Source: Nepenthes gracilis
Lineage: Eukaryota; Streptophyta; Magnoliopsida; Caryophyllales; Nepenthaceae
Assembly (NCBI GenBank): GCA_033239525.1
Contig: BSYO01000016.1
Coordinates: forward strand, 3,855,045 to 3,919,044
Direction of reading: 5' to 3'
DNA length: 64,000 bases
Part shown: positions 33,401-46,650 of the stretch, piece by piece
Layout: every line of letters begins with the position of its first letter
Position numbering within the stretch: position 1 is the stretch's first letter
Position numbers and translations under genes: made by a program
Notes under the pieces: generated by a model
Seen by the model: the letters and a program-made list of their open reading frames with translations, nothing else
The model's database searches: none
What the model was told of the DNA's origin: nothing

Positions 33401-36400
33401 TATGGTCAAACTCTAATATCTAACTCGGTTTTAATGTAGTCACAAAAAAAATTGAATCTAATACCATACACATCATCCATACAACTGCAATCAATACCGA
33501 TATTAACACCCGAGGCGGGCAAACAAAGGGCATGGGTAGACAATTTGGAAAAGCCTGTACATAGTAGCAAATACAATAGCTCATGATGTCAAGAAGCATT
33601 AATAATAAGCAGCAGTTCAGATTGCAGCTCCTTTTAACTTAAAACGTACCTTAACAACTTCAAGAGGATGGCAAGCAAGTGTGCTGACAACCCCAGCAGC
33701 AGCACCAGCGACAGCAGCCGGAGATATCCACGAGAGAGAAAATTGCAAAGTAACATGCCCAATTTGCAACTTAGTGTCTTCAGCCTGGTTCCATTTCTCT
33801 TGAGCCGATGTCATTGCTCGCTTAACACACTCAAATGTTCCAAGCTCGATCGCCTGGGAAGGGATTATACGTAGCATGTTGACTGTGTTTCCAGCCCATA
33901 GCCCTTGCCATCCCTGTTGCTCAATGACATCAACAAAACTTCCAATTATGCTTTTTGGGCCAACGCCAACCACCATTCTCGTCCTGCATATTCAACACTA
34001 ATAAATTAGGCACGAAGATCCAAATCAATTATTAATGAAAATATAGTATCGGGACCCCCGATACCAATATTTTCAAATATCGTAACAATATCAGGATATA
34101 TCGGTCGATGTTCAAAATATCAACCGATACAGTTTGTCCAATATATTCAAAATTGCAATATATTTGGCCGATACGGCCCTATAAGCATATAGTTTTTAAA
34201 AAAAATTTCCTTCAAATATATCCAATACCAATACGAATTATCTAATATGTATAATACCAATATTGTCGTGATCGATACTAATATCGATATTTTCATTCAT
34301 GAATTCAGCTATTAAAAAATGCATATTGTTTCTACTTTGAAACTTCCTCGACGAAACTACATAGACATCATGACAACTATCTTAGATCTTTGGTACTTCT
34401 TTTCTACTTTGAAAGCTGAGGGGAAAGAATATGTAGACTCATCAAAAGAAGATTGAGCCAGTTCCAGATTACTTTAGAAAAATCCTTTTTACTTAGAGGA
34501 TTCATGTGGGCGAGTAAATAGCACTCATGCATAAGCCAGAGTTATTGCTAGCGTACTCCAGCTATTTCTCCTATTGAAAATTATAAACATGTGTTTCACT
34601 TCACAATATAGGATTCATATCTGATGTTGATATAACCATGACCGATACTAATACCGATGACAATAATTTTTATCCATTTTCCAAGTAATTACTTTTCTCA
34701 GGTCTATGGGAAATTGTATGATGACAAGTGCTCAATTCCATTGGTTATGAGATAATAAAACAGAGACATCAAGCCAAGCATCATCCTGCTTTTAGACACC
34801 AATATAAAAAGTTCACCAGATCAAGTCCGGCCTAAAAACCATCAAAGGGTAAAATAAAAAATCAAGTGTCATAACTGCAAATGAAAATACTGACTGATAT
34901 ATATCGATATCAAAAGGCACCAACACGGATATTATCCAATACTGGCAAAACAATCCAACGGTGCCATGTGCAAATTTGCTTAGCGTCGTTCTTGGAAACT
35001 TAAATTCACTCATTTTAAATATTCATAAATTTCTAAGAAATCTAAATCCATATGTTTTTAAAGGTATGATACATACATAGATCAAACGTCAAAGAATATT
35101 TTTAAATGTCTTAGAAAGATATCGAGATTAATTCTAACAAAATCAACTAAAACTCTTAAAAAGAGTATATAGATGACTAAAGATCATCAAATATTACTAC
35201 ATAATTCACCTTTGACGTGGTTGTGAGGGAAAAAAAATTGTGTCCAAAATGCCTGATCTCATTGTGTCATCCGACACAATCAATATTTATACAACCTGAC
35301 CGATACTAATACCAACATTTTCATCCGTGGTCACAACTAAACCAAATCCTATAAAATGCTCACATTCTGATGAGAACCCATCTTCCCTAAAACAAGCCCT
35401 AACCATACTAGACATAGGCATTGCAGATGAGTCATTGTCACATCCCTCAATGTTGAAGCACACTTGTTTCTAATCATAGGAACTCAAAACCCTCCTGATA
35501 TACCTCCCATGCCAAAAAACCACTTCATTTGCTATAAGGTATGCTAGCTTGAGTCTTGTAGCATGCCTTAAACTTCAATCATGGCCCTTAGACACTCATG
35601 ACCCAATAAGAAATATACTAAGCTAAACAAGTGCATGAAATCGACATGCAAAATGTTTCCCTACTTCAACCTAATAGCATCAAGGTAGCTCATGACTACA
35701 GAAAATCTTCTTCCCACAAACACATGTTGGCTAAAGACATTCTGCACAGTCTCGAATTCATCAAAGCAAACCTGCCCCTTCAATGTTCACATACCACATC
35801 ATATCTTCCAAAGCACATCAGCAATAATAAAGTCTATATAACTTACAAAGACCCAGAATTGATAGTGTCCATGATGTTCATCACCGTGAGGAAAGGTCTC
35901 CTACAAAAGGGATAAATGTCATTTTCCCTTCCCCTTCCTTGTTGCTTATCTTTTCACCCAACTTGCCTATCCATGTAAGAATAATAGGTATTCAAAATTA
36001 TGTATATAGAATAGACTGGCAAATATGTCCACAAAATAACAATAGTTACATATTATAGACAGATGGAATCCTCTAAAACATTTTTTGATACACCATAAAA
36101 TATATTCCTTTTTTTTCTGTTTTCCCCCTGCAAGGAATGCCACTTAGGGGACACCAAGCATGGCCCATCAGTCAATGGGGCGCTTGAACACCTAGGCTCT
36201 CTTAAGAGTCTTTCAATTCTCCATAGGTCAGTGCCAAAATCACAACATGTCTCGCCAAAGATGCTAACTCATTTACTTAAACAAACAGTCCTCAACTTTA
36301 CCAGGTCCCAGGTAAAAATTGAGTTGTTTGTAATTTGGCATCTGCCAAAAACAAGTGTCACATGGCTTTCTCAACCCCCAGCATGACAAACCATGCACCC

Positions 36401-37995
36401 CGGTATAGAATTAGAACCTTTTTTTCAAATATTGATCTATGAAAACAGAAATCACATCACACTTAGTGATAAAAGAACCTATATAAAGGTACAATGTAGG
36501 TTTTTGTTGATCTTTAGACTCAATTCTTAACCACCAAAACCCAAGAGAAGCATACGTTTTACAACATGAGTCAGTCATGATGTCTTCTATTGGTAGTGGT
36601 CTTTTCTATCAACCTTCTGTTCAGGAGCTATTCTCTCCCCTTCTTGGAGAAGGCCCTCACTACAAAGTAAAATAACAGCTTCCACACAAAATGCTAATTA
36701 TTATAGGAATGGCTTAATTTCTATCCTTTAATACTAACACCTTGCTACTAAGTTGATTCGATGTCATTTCTTGGCTTAATTGTTCCTATGCCTGCTCGAA
36801 TGGGAAACCCTAAAGAGCAAATAAAATGTTAGGTTACATGACCGATCAAGAGTATAAATCTTCCCCCAGGACCTTCATCTATAACATTCGAATGTATAAA
36901 TCTTCCCCCGAGACTTTCATATAATTGAACATTGTAGAATATGCACACTGAATGGAAACCGTAACTCATTAGACATATTATGTGACTATCAAGGACAAGA
37001 AAACAAAACCTGATGGTCTCAAGAGGTGCCAGAACTGCTTTGGCCATCACTCCTGCTAAAGCACCACTAAGAAACTCACAAACTTCCCTGGTTCTAAGGA
37101 AACCCTGAATCACAAGAAATCATTTTTTTTTTCTCATGTTAATTCAGTACACTGGGAAATGGAAAAGAAAGATTTGGAGTAAGATCAATCCTATTGAAGA
37201 AACCACAATGCCCTATTTTGCCAGAAAATTCCATCAAACCTGAGAAAGATACAAAAATAAGCATATTGAAGAAACCATGTCACCCTAATTTGCTAGAAAA
37301 TTTCCATCGTGTATTGCTACCAGATATACAGAACTAAGATAACATTTCACAGACAAAGTAACGAAAAATGCTTGAGTCCATCCTTTATTATAACCAAAGA
37401 GTTTAGATATACTCATTTCATAAAGCGTTTCCGTCTTCTTACAAGCAACTGACAAAACAGACGTGAAAAAATGCCAAAGGATCTTCCAACTCCTATTTAT
37501 TTTTGCTTGGGAATCACTGCACCACACTTAGCTTTTTGCTTGTGTGTGTTTGTTTGTACTGTGATTGTTAAGCTCATATACCGCCCAAGAAGTGTTTTAC
37601 TTGGTCTTTCTTATGAAAAACACGCACTCTACCACTAGAACCACCAATTTAACTCCAGCACCAATTCTACTTCGTCTGTTTCACATAATTTTCCTTCCCC
37701 GAGATTTCTCCAGAAATAACATAAAGAATAAGATTCTGACTCACTAAATTCTCCCCAAGAGGAGTCCCCACTTACAATCTGAGATACTGTGACTTCGTTA
37801 TCATCAAAACCCACCACAGAAAAGAAGATGAAAGGGATAAAATGTACATAAGAGAGCGACCTTGAGCACTTTGCCAATGACAGGAGCTTGAATTTGAAGC
37901 TGTAACTTGCAGGGTTTATTATCAAGTTCGATGTTTTTAGGAAGCACGACGACTCCATAGACATTCCCAAAGACAATTTGCTGTTGCTTCTGCAT
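30422..37995 (-). CDS. BTL1: BTL1-like mitochondrial adenine nucleotide carrier (five exons)
   Basis: Member of the mitochondrial carrier family (SLC25), closest in my recall to the plant BT1-like adenine nucleotide transporter BTL1, expected in an organellar inner membrane. Exons on the minus strand are 37995-37861, 37104-37010, 33983-33650, 32043-31805 and 30672-30422, with all introns GT-AG. About 351 aa, normal for the family. The three P-x-[DE]-x-x-[KR] carrier signatures are visible: PLETIRTR (exon 2/3 junction), PLEVVKDR (exon 3/4) and PLEVARKR (exon 5). Introns fall directly after the first two. Other landmarks are FLSGALAGVMAKAVLAP, GWQGLWAGNTVNMLRIIP, GMLPYSTCYYFMYDTLK and GLYRGWGASCLKVMPNSG. 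The start is ATG 37995, with an in-frame stop upstream. Anomaly: exon 4 holds one extra base near 31990, so the frame breaks (LALRQDL-stop) and resumes as KIYKEGGLG. This is either a sequencing error or a recent inactivation. Confidence 0.85.
31550..31800. repeat. CCAATATCGATA-type dispersed repeat in intron 4
   Basis: Sequence rich in AATATCG, CCGATA and CCAATAT words, ending AATATTTTCATCCATTC. The same words and the same ...TTTTCATCC end recur at 34040-34310, 34620-34680, 34890-34950, 35260-35330 and 51290-51780. Non-coding; family unknown. Confidence 0.5.
32237..32815. repeat. 289-bp tandem duplication in intron 3 of the carrier gene
   Basis: Units 32237-32525 and 32526-32815 are nearly identical. 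I see only a few substitutions, for example CTTATTT/CTCATTT near the start and TGTCTAGC/TGTTTAGC. The same internal reading frame is therefore present twice. The high identity means a recent duplication. Nothing suggests the frame is coding. Confidence 0.9.
33984..37009 (-). other. Intron 2 of the carrier gene, 3.0 kb
   Basis: Contains several copies of the CCAATATCGATA-type repeat (34040-35330), then 35340-36720, a block with slightly higher GC and no long ORF that may be an inserted element. I could not identify the element. The intron does not disturb the splice frame. Confidence 0.5.
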
Positions 37996-38400
37996 TTCCG
38001 ATTGCAAAAAATCGATGTTTCAATATTTCATAGAACTAATCAAAGACCCATTTTCAGCATTTCATAATTTCACAAGCAAACGAAACTTGAGAGACAAAAG
38101 GGATTGCAGCGTTCAGATATTTTCAAAGAGAGAGAGACTGAACACGTGCCTGATGGGATTGTGATTTTTGGGTCATTGAACGAGACCCGGAGAGCAGCGT
38201 ATTCGATTTCCCTTCTTCCTCTTCTTGTTCTTCGTCTTCCTTCCACTGCAGAAATATATCGCTCTTGCGTTCTTTGGCTGGGATCACTCTTTGAAGTTCT
38301 TTTTTTTTATTGAGTTCGATCCTTGAAAACGTGATCTGGGTCTCTTCCCTATCAGTGGGATTTGAATGGATCAACCTCTAATTTTTTTTTTCTCTTTTTC
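37996..38400 (-). promoter_or_regulatory. 5' UTR and promoter region of the BTL1-like gene
   Basis: On the minus strand this region carries an acidic/purine-rich stretch (GAAGACGAAGAACAAGAAG, about 38240-38220) and a CACGTG core (38142-38147) reading GGCACGTGTTCAG. An upstream ORF (38374-38123, 83 aa) is present but ends before the main ATG and in another frame. No certain TATA box. Confidence 0.4.
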
Positions 38401-40263
38401 CAGTGAAGATGAAGGAAAGATAAATTTTCGTTTTCCAAAAGGTGCTAAAAATTGGGCGCTTTTTTTTATGGCTTTTTGATTTTGGATTCCCCTGCTGGCG
38501 CCGCCCACGTCTGTTGGCGAGCAAACGTATGGAGGGCAAACACTATCTTAAGTTTGAATTTTGATGATAAACAAAACTATACCAAACTACATCAAACTTT
38601 CAAATATATTTCATTTATTTCTGATATATCAAACTATAGAAACCTTAAATGATTTGACTTAAAGAGTAGATGAAGAACATGAATAAGGGCCCAGAAGAAT
38701 AGTCGAGTTTTTGTTCAGGACTCTGATAATTTTATATGGTTTTTTTATTTATTTTTGAAAAGATTATCCCAAAATTTAAGTTAAATGCAAAAATAATTTT
38801 ACTTACTACTAGTTTACTTATCTAATTTATTGGCTTGTCCTGCTAACTATACATAATATACTTTTGAATAAATTTAATTTTTTTTATAATCTTAAACATT
38901 AGAATAAAAATAAATAAAAGGCATGATATTATGAAACTAAAATTATAGAAATGTATTATAAATTTTATTTTATTCATGTGAATGAAAATTGTACAAATTA
39001 AAGATTCCATTTATGAATGGCACAAGATTTATTATTATTTTTTTGGTTAAACAAAATATATTTAAAAATCTATATAACATTAATTCTCTCGTTTATTAGC
39101 TAACCTTTTTTTTTTCTTATAATTCTTTTTTTTTTTTGGCATAAGCAAGTAAAGTATGATTTTTCATGGAAAACAATGCTTGTACAATTGAATATTGCAC
39201 CAACCATATCAAAGCGATCACGCCATATCAAAAATTTATAAAAACAAAGAGAAGAGTAACAATTATCCATTTTATATCTCAAAAAATTAATTCGAATAAA
39301 ATTGTTTTATCATAATTATGTAAAATGTATACAAGATAGATATTTAAATAGTAATTAAAAAAATGATTCAGTAACTAATTGTATATATTTACATAATAAC
39401 AGTTTAATGACTTACTCATCTATCTAACTTTAAAATTAAATTTAAATTATTTTTATATTTAAATACACCATGAAAATATATATATAAAAAGAAAAACTGT
39501 TAGAGATTCAATTGAGATTTGATTCTTATTTTATCATTCATTAATTTTGTTAAACCATTGTATATGGGAATGTTGATGGTTAATGGTTAAACTATAATGA
39601 TTGAGAAATAAGTTACATAATTAAGAAATTAGACAATGGCATGTACAGCATCAAAATGAAGAACCCAAGATTTGCATGATTTCCAACATTGATGTTGAGG
39701 TGAGAGACTATACAAATTATTTGTAAGATATCTTGATTTTTGGGTCAACAAAAAGAAGTTCAAAGAATAATATTGATGGGCAATCAAATAATTCACCCTT
39801 GTTTTAGTCATCAAGGCATCATAAAGAATACAACAATTAAAACTCTTAAACTAGAGACTGGATTAAAAAATGTTACAAGGCTAAGACTGATGGGACATTA
39901 TGTAATAATAGTACATTTGTGCTATTATTTGTTATACTTCAACATAATTATGCATATAACCTTAGTCAAACTAGATTTATAAAGTGCTATAAGAAACTTA
40001 ATCCCAATACTTAAAGAAAGTTTAAATTAAATGAACAAGTTGACACGTTATATTGTCAAAACTATAAAATATTGAATATTAAAGTTGAGAGTACGAGAAT
40101 CTAATTTTCAAGAACAAGATACTTACAGATATCTTAATAAATTACAATTACTATGCTTAGATGAACAAAATGTCGTAGCATTGCATAATATCAAAATGTA
40201 AGAAAATGGTATTTAATTCTCATTTGATGAATTTAGCTGATAAATACCGTCTGAATAATATTT
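38401..40263. other. AT-rich intergenic region
   Basis: No gene supported. The stretch 39600-40260 may be a heavily decayed upstream part of the FAR1/MULE transposase that becomes recognisable at 40264, but I cannot align it with confidence. Confidence 0.4.
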
Positions 40264-40505
40264 TTTTGGGCTAATGTAAGGAGTAGGGCAGTATATGGAG
40301 TATTTAAGGATGTTGTAACCTTCTACGCAACTTACTTAACTAACAAGTATAGGATGCCTTTAGAACCTCTTGTTAGAGTGAATCACCATTGTCACTCTAT
40401 AATATTTCATTGTAGACTAATATCATCGGGTGATACAAACACTTTTGTTTGGTTGACTAAGACATGGTGACTATGTATATCTGAGCAAGCTCCAAGAGTA
40501 CAAAC
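40264..40505 (+). pseudogene. FAR1/FHY3-type MULE transposase fragment
   Basis: The frame from 40264 reads FWANVRSRAVYGVFKDVV, then TFYATYLTNKYRMPLEPLV, VNHHCHSIIFHCRLISS and DTNTFVWLTKTW, followed by a stop at 40468. This matches the conserved FAR1-related MULE transposase block FWADxRSRxxYxxFGDVVxFDTTYxTNKYxMPFAPFxGVNHH. Several conserved residues are altered (D to N in FWAD; the DTTY aspartate replaced by A in ATYL), so it is inactive. The remainder of the gene is not found. Confidence 0.8.
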
Positions 40506-40689
40506 TTCATATTAAACGTGCTCCAAGAGTACACACTTTTGTTTTAAGTGCCAAACATTCTATTATAAATGGGCATAAACATCTCGTAGGCGCCCCTCAA
40601 ACGCACAATCTCTCAAACACACCAGCATGTAAATCAGGTGTTATAACTTTTTCCTCATCACAAAATTGCATCCTTAAATTTACGTACCT

Positions 40690-43330
40690 AACCAAGCAAA
40701 TGAATAAAGACACTTCTTCCAAATCTCAACCTCCGATTTCCAAATTGCTTTCTTGAATGAATGATTTTTTTCAAAATATTTGACCAATAGAATTACCTTT
40801 GTAGGTAAAACTTGATCTTTCCTTCCCAAGATATGAATCGAAACCTTAGCGTGCGTTAAATTTTCATCAATTTATAATGGCTTTTATGTTCGATTATGTG
40901 TGATGAATCAAACACATAATTTGGGAGCATCGAGAGAAGATACACATCACGATAATTGGTCAAATTATGATGTAAGGCTAATTTATAAGCCACATCTTCG
41001 ACTTCCTATAAAATTTCAAACGGCCCAATAAATTTAGATTTTAACTTTCCCTTCATCCCAAAGCTTGCGATTACTTTCCTTAGAGATGCATTTGGAAATA
41101 CATAAATGCCCACCTTAAAATTTAAATCAGATCTCTAGAGTTCAATGTAACTCTTCTATCAGCTCTACACAACTATCAGATGATCCCAAATCATTTTGAT
41201 CTTATCCAACATTTCTGGTATATAATATTAGGGCTTAGAAATTTACAATCATTAATTTCCTCCCAATTGATAGAAAACCATCTCCTTCCATACAAAGCTT
41301 TAAAATGGATCATTCTAATACTTGACGGATAACTATTATTATGTGCAAATTTTACTGATAGTAAATAGTTATCACAATTTCCTTTCACTTTCAAAACAAA
41401 GATTTTAAGCAAGTCTTCCAAATTTCATATAATTATCTCCAATTATCCATTTATTAGGAAGTAAAATACCATATTAAATTTCAAATTCGGACATAATTTC
41501 TTATGAAAACTATTTCAAAATTTTGGTACAAATTTTGGATTTCTATTTGAAACTATCAAAGCTAAAATCTCATGCAGCTTCACAATTTTATTTATATGCA
41601 ACCATGCCAACAGTCTTGAAAATATTGTCCTCATAGAGGATGTGTTGATTTTGTCAATTGTATTTATATGCAACCATGCCAACAGTCTTGAAAATATTGT
41701 CCTCATAGAGGATGTGTTGATTTTGTCAATTGATCAATATTCAGCCTTGACATGTTGGCACAATGCATCTTCCCACAAATGATGTAATCTCTCAATTTAT
41801 ATTCCTCCATTAAAAGAGTTTCTTCATATCTTAATAAATGATATTAATTCTAAGATGAATTGAGTATTTAGTTCTATAGGCCTCAAACAAAAATCTTTTT
41901 AAATCTGTAATGTTGAGCACATAAATGCAGTCTCAAAACCAAACAAATCCATCTGCTGAATATTAAATTTTTCTTTGCAATTTGCTATTCAAATTTCTAA
42001 AAATTTTTATCAAATATAGATCATTCATTTGAAAATCCTTAATATTTTCCATAATTATAGACTATAGTTGGAAAAACAATAGCACCATCCTCAATTTTTG
42101 AGAATGCAAAAATATATTACAACTCTTCATTTCATTAAGCATATCTCATTCCTTAGTCATCATACCCGTAAACTTCCGACTTAACATATCTAAAAAAACA
42201 TTTGCATTTTCTAATTAATGTTGGATTTCATAATGATAATCTTTTGGCAATTCCATTGATCATTGTTCTTTCATGTTCAACTCTTTCTATGCAAATAAAT
42301 ATTTCAAATTGTTATAATTAAAATATACGACAAATTTCTCTTTATACAAATAATACCTCCATATCTTTAGAGCAAAAACAACGTAGCCAATTTTAAATCA
42401 TAAGCAGAATAATTTTGTTCGTAAACATTAAGCTACTTTAATCCATAAGCGATAACTTTACCATGTTGTATCAACATGCAACTCAATCCTTTTTTAAAGT
42501 ATCACAACAAATTACAAAACTTTCAACTATTTTAAGAATCGTTAAAATAGACACAGAAGTTAATCGATTCTTTAACTCTAAAAAGCTACTCTCACATTTA
42601 TCATCCCGATAAAATGCTTTCTTCTCCTGAGTTAGACATGTCAGAGGCACCAAAATCTTTAAAAAGTTTTCAATGAAATGTCTACAATATCCAACTAACC
42701 AAAGAAAATTACAAACCTCTGTCATATTTGTTGGCCTCCGTCATATTTGTTGGCCGTTACCAATTAGTCACCACTTTAACCTTCTTTTAATCCACAAGAA
42801 TTCCTCCTTTAAAAATAAAATGTCCAAGGAAAGGCACCTACTTAAGCCAAAATTCATATTTATTTAACTTCGTAAATAGTCACCTATCTCTCAATGTATA
42901 CAAAACCATTCTCAAATGAGTCACGTGCTACTCATAATTTCTCAAATATATCAAAATATTATCAATAAATATTACCACAAATTGATCTAGATATGATAAA
43001 AAACCTAATTTAAAAATATACAGATGTTATCAACATATTAGTCAATCCAAAACATAGCACCAAGAATTCATAGTAGTCATATCTCATTCTAAACACACTG
43101 TCTTAAGTACGTCCTCTTGTTTAATCCTCAATTGTTGATATCCAAATCGAAAATCAATTTTAAAGAAAACATGGATTCCTTGCAACAGATCTAACAAATC
43201 GTCAATCTTAGCAAAGAATACTTGTTCTTGATTGGGATCCTATTATTCTCTAATAATCAATGTATAACCTTATCAATCCATTTTTCTTCACAAATAGCAT
43301 CGAATGATAGTTATATTTGAGGTTGCGTTA
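40690..43330 (-). mobile_element. Second degenerate Ty3/gypsy element, RT-RNase H-integrase
   Basis: On the minus strand: RT (43330-42900) with MRYDYYEFLVLCFGLTN and FVVIFIDNILIYLRNYE (catalytic DD changed to DN), RT/RNase H connection (42725-42483) with WLVGYCRHFIENFLKIL and FLELKNRLTSVSILT, integrase end (41421-41191) with SVKFAHNNSYPSSIRMIHF and KALYGRRWF, and integrase C-terminal tail (41080-40840) with GMKGKLKSKFIGPFEIL and YKLALHHN. The order is intact, but stops are frequent and gag/protease were not found beyond 43330. Same gypsy type as the element at 1345-5830. Confidence 0.85.
41589..41732 (-). repeat. Perfect 72-bp tandem duplication inside the second gypsy element
   Basis: TATTTATATGCAACCATGCC and the following bases occur twice with period 72 and no difference that I can see. 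72 bp is 24 codons, so the minus-strand ORF simply repeats MRTIFSRLLAWLHIN. The perfect identity shows it is far younger than the surrounding decayed element. Confidence 0.9.
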
Positions 43331-46300
43331 TTATACGATGAGACATTGATTCTTTTGTATGATTATTTAAGACATTCGTAAAATATCATGATGGGAGGGT
43401 TTTAATTACTATCTTTACTAATCCAGATACCGCCATGGCAAATGCCTTAAAGCTAGTGATGCCTACTAGTTATCATAATTTGTGCACATAGCACATATCA
43501 CGGAATGATAATAAGTATCTAGACATGGTAATTTACTTTCAATATTCACAAGTTGTATTTCCAACAACATCAATGAGTACAAGTTTGATTTTGTATGGAC
43601 AATGATGGTGTCGAATAAATATAAAAGTTATGCACGGTTATAATTGAACAGTATTTATTATCTAAAGTACAAAAGACTTCATATTATATGAAAAATGCTT
43701 TGACATTAGGTATATCAAACCCGTAACTTAATGAAAGCCTAAATAATGGCATGAAGAGATATCAAATGCAGCCTACATGTGTAATTTTTTAATCATTTTG
43801 ATATATTATTGGATAAAAAAAGGCATAATGAATCAATAGCCGAATACAAATTTAGATAAAAGGTGTTTGATATAATTCTATCTTCTTATTTGCTAATAAA
43901 CCAAGTTCAAAAAATATATACTCCAGCAATAGTCCAAATGGTATAGTCAGAGTTGATGGAGGTCAATGGATTACACATAATATCACGTGACAGTCCATTT
44001 ATATCATTGTATTTTTCACAACCCCAAATATTATACCCAAATTATTTTACCATCCGATCAATATAATATTTGAATGTAAATACCATCTATTTAAAACAAT
44101 TAGAATAATCCATCACTATTCTTTGAAAGATGTGACTATTAAGGAGATAATCGTTAAAAAATATCATACGAACGTTGATTTATACAGACAAGGGCATAAA
44201 TAATAGCAAGAACACACGACAATGCCCAAATGGAGAGAATTTACAAACTTTCTATAATTCCTTCATCTTACCACATTCTCAAATTTGAATAGATACAATA
44301 GTTCTAGATTAGACATGAGAAAATAACTAAGGACAATTTAAATTATCCTCATATATGGTTGTTTGCTATAGAATGTCCAAAACGATAAGCTTTTTTATGT
44401 TTTCTTTTTCCTAAACAAATTTTTAGATGTTTTGAACCCAAGCATGCTTCATCATTTTGACACCTTTTACAATTTCCTCAATAATTTTTACCATGCGTGA
44501 TCATGGACCTTCATCAAAATGAAGGTTTGCAAAATTCTCAAAGAATTCATTAAAGCCTAAAAGTTCCACCTCCGGCTTTGCTCACCCTTTAAGACTAACA
44601 CCAATGCGAAGATCATTGTACATGAATCTTGATGTTTCTAGACTCAACAAGTTCACAAATCCTCTCCAACTGGGAATTGATGTGTGATCACACACGAATT
44701 TATGGCCCTAGATACCCGACTCTACCTAGCATAATATATTTTTCTGAAATCTACGTCATCTCAAAAGCTGTCAACACTTTCAAAGTATGACAACAAATAA
44801 TTCCAACGGTCACCCATAAATGACATCCACATTCAAATATTACATTAATTAGAAAGTAAAATACTTTAAATGAAATATTTAAGGTTGTGGACAACACAAC
44901 ATAAATAGGACCCTCATGTAATTATATAAGCAAACGCAACAACTTCCGTCAACTCTAACTAAATCCTAAATATTATTTAAGTATAAATCCTCACAATCTA
45001 GTTCATAAGTAGATTAGAAAATATAATTAAATCAAACATTTTTAGTCTAAATTCATAATCAGCGATCAATTTTTTTTATATATATATTTTTAACAATCTA
45101 TTAAAATGATTAAAAATTGTGCACATTCAACTCACATTTGAGATGTCTCTTCAGGTTATAATATAGACTTTTATTTAATTGTATGCACTGTTAAAATATT
45201 TTTCATATACATAAAACCCATTTATACTTTAAACGGTAAATGTCGTGCAACTATAACTGTACATAACTCCCATATTTACTAAAAATCATCCTTGCCCATG
45301 CATATTCAAATTCATACTCATCAATATATTAAAATATGCAGTTCATGAACTCTAAAAGTAAGCCATCACATCCATCCATGGCCTTAATAACATTCTATGA
45401 TATATACCACGTGTATAAATCGTGACAACCAATGGACATCACTAGCCTCAATGCCTTCGCCATGATAGCATATCCTGATCAGTACAGATGCTGATCAAAG
45501 CCCTCCCACTATGGCATTTAAAAAATGTCTCAAATAATTATACAAATAAATTAGATGTCTCATCATATACTAATGCAACCTTAAATGAAACCATCCTATT
45601 GTGGTTAAAATCATTAAATACACCAAAAGGCTTAAATACTTAATTTGTGCTATAAGTGATGTCAAAAGTAGCATTTCCAAAGGTCAGATAGTCAGCAATC
45701 ATCTTTGCACTGACCTAGATGATGGTAGGCAAAAAATTAATACAATCTAATTGCATGTCAAAAAAATTATAAATTCTTAATTTTTTTAATTTTCAAAAGT
45801 ATATAAATATTGCCCTAAGCTTGCCTTGACGCATGTCTCGTGGTCTCCTTGCACAAAGATAATATTATTGATTTTTGGCAATACACCCCACGCAGTCTCT
45901 ACCTCCAACCTCCCACACAATTAGCTCATGGGTCCCAATGGGTCTTGGTCTAATGGCATACGCCATATCAATAAAATGGTGCTACACTTCAGACACCTCT
46001 CTATAAAACATTAATAGATGTCTTGTTTTAAGAGACTTAAGTTCATGGTTATGCTTTCCGATAAACTCTTAAATAATAATTTTTATTGTCTCTCTAATAA
46101 GATTATATTCTATCCTAATTGTACATTCACGTTGGATTTCTCACTTATGTCGTGTATCATCTCCATCTTTCATCAATTTGATGTTTTTTTTTATTTAGAA
46201 AAATAAAATATTCTAAAAATCTCAATATCGTTTGCCCTGAATTTCCTCACTCAACTATTCCTCAGTGAAAATCCCATTCTTTTTTCATATTCATTAATAA

Positions 46301-46650
46301 CAATCATGCATCATCCATATTATTAAATATCATGTACAATCATCAATATTTAATAAGTATGGTTGAGATTTACTCACAGTTCAAATTGATGAAACACAGT
46401 AGGATCAATATCACAGTGTGAAGTAACACTGAATTGTCAACAATTTTGATATTTTATCAAACTTCATTAATGTCCAGCATTATTCACAATTTGTACATAG
46501 TTTTGCCTTTTCATTTTTCCTACCATTTTTATGATTAAATGTTCAACCATATACAGGGACTTATACACACAAAGTAACAAAATATCTATGCTGGCAGAGG
46601 GAAGGGATATATATATATATGACATTAATGGGGCTTTAAACACATTTCAG
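43331..46650. other. AT-rich region with no recognisable gene
   Basis: Both strands contain only short, unconvincing ORFs (for example 46018-46206). The sequence may be upstream debris of the second gypsy element, but I could not identify domains. Confidence 0.45.
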
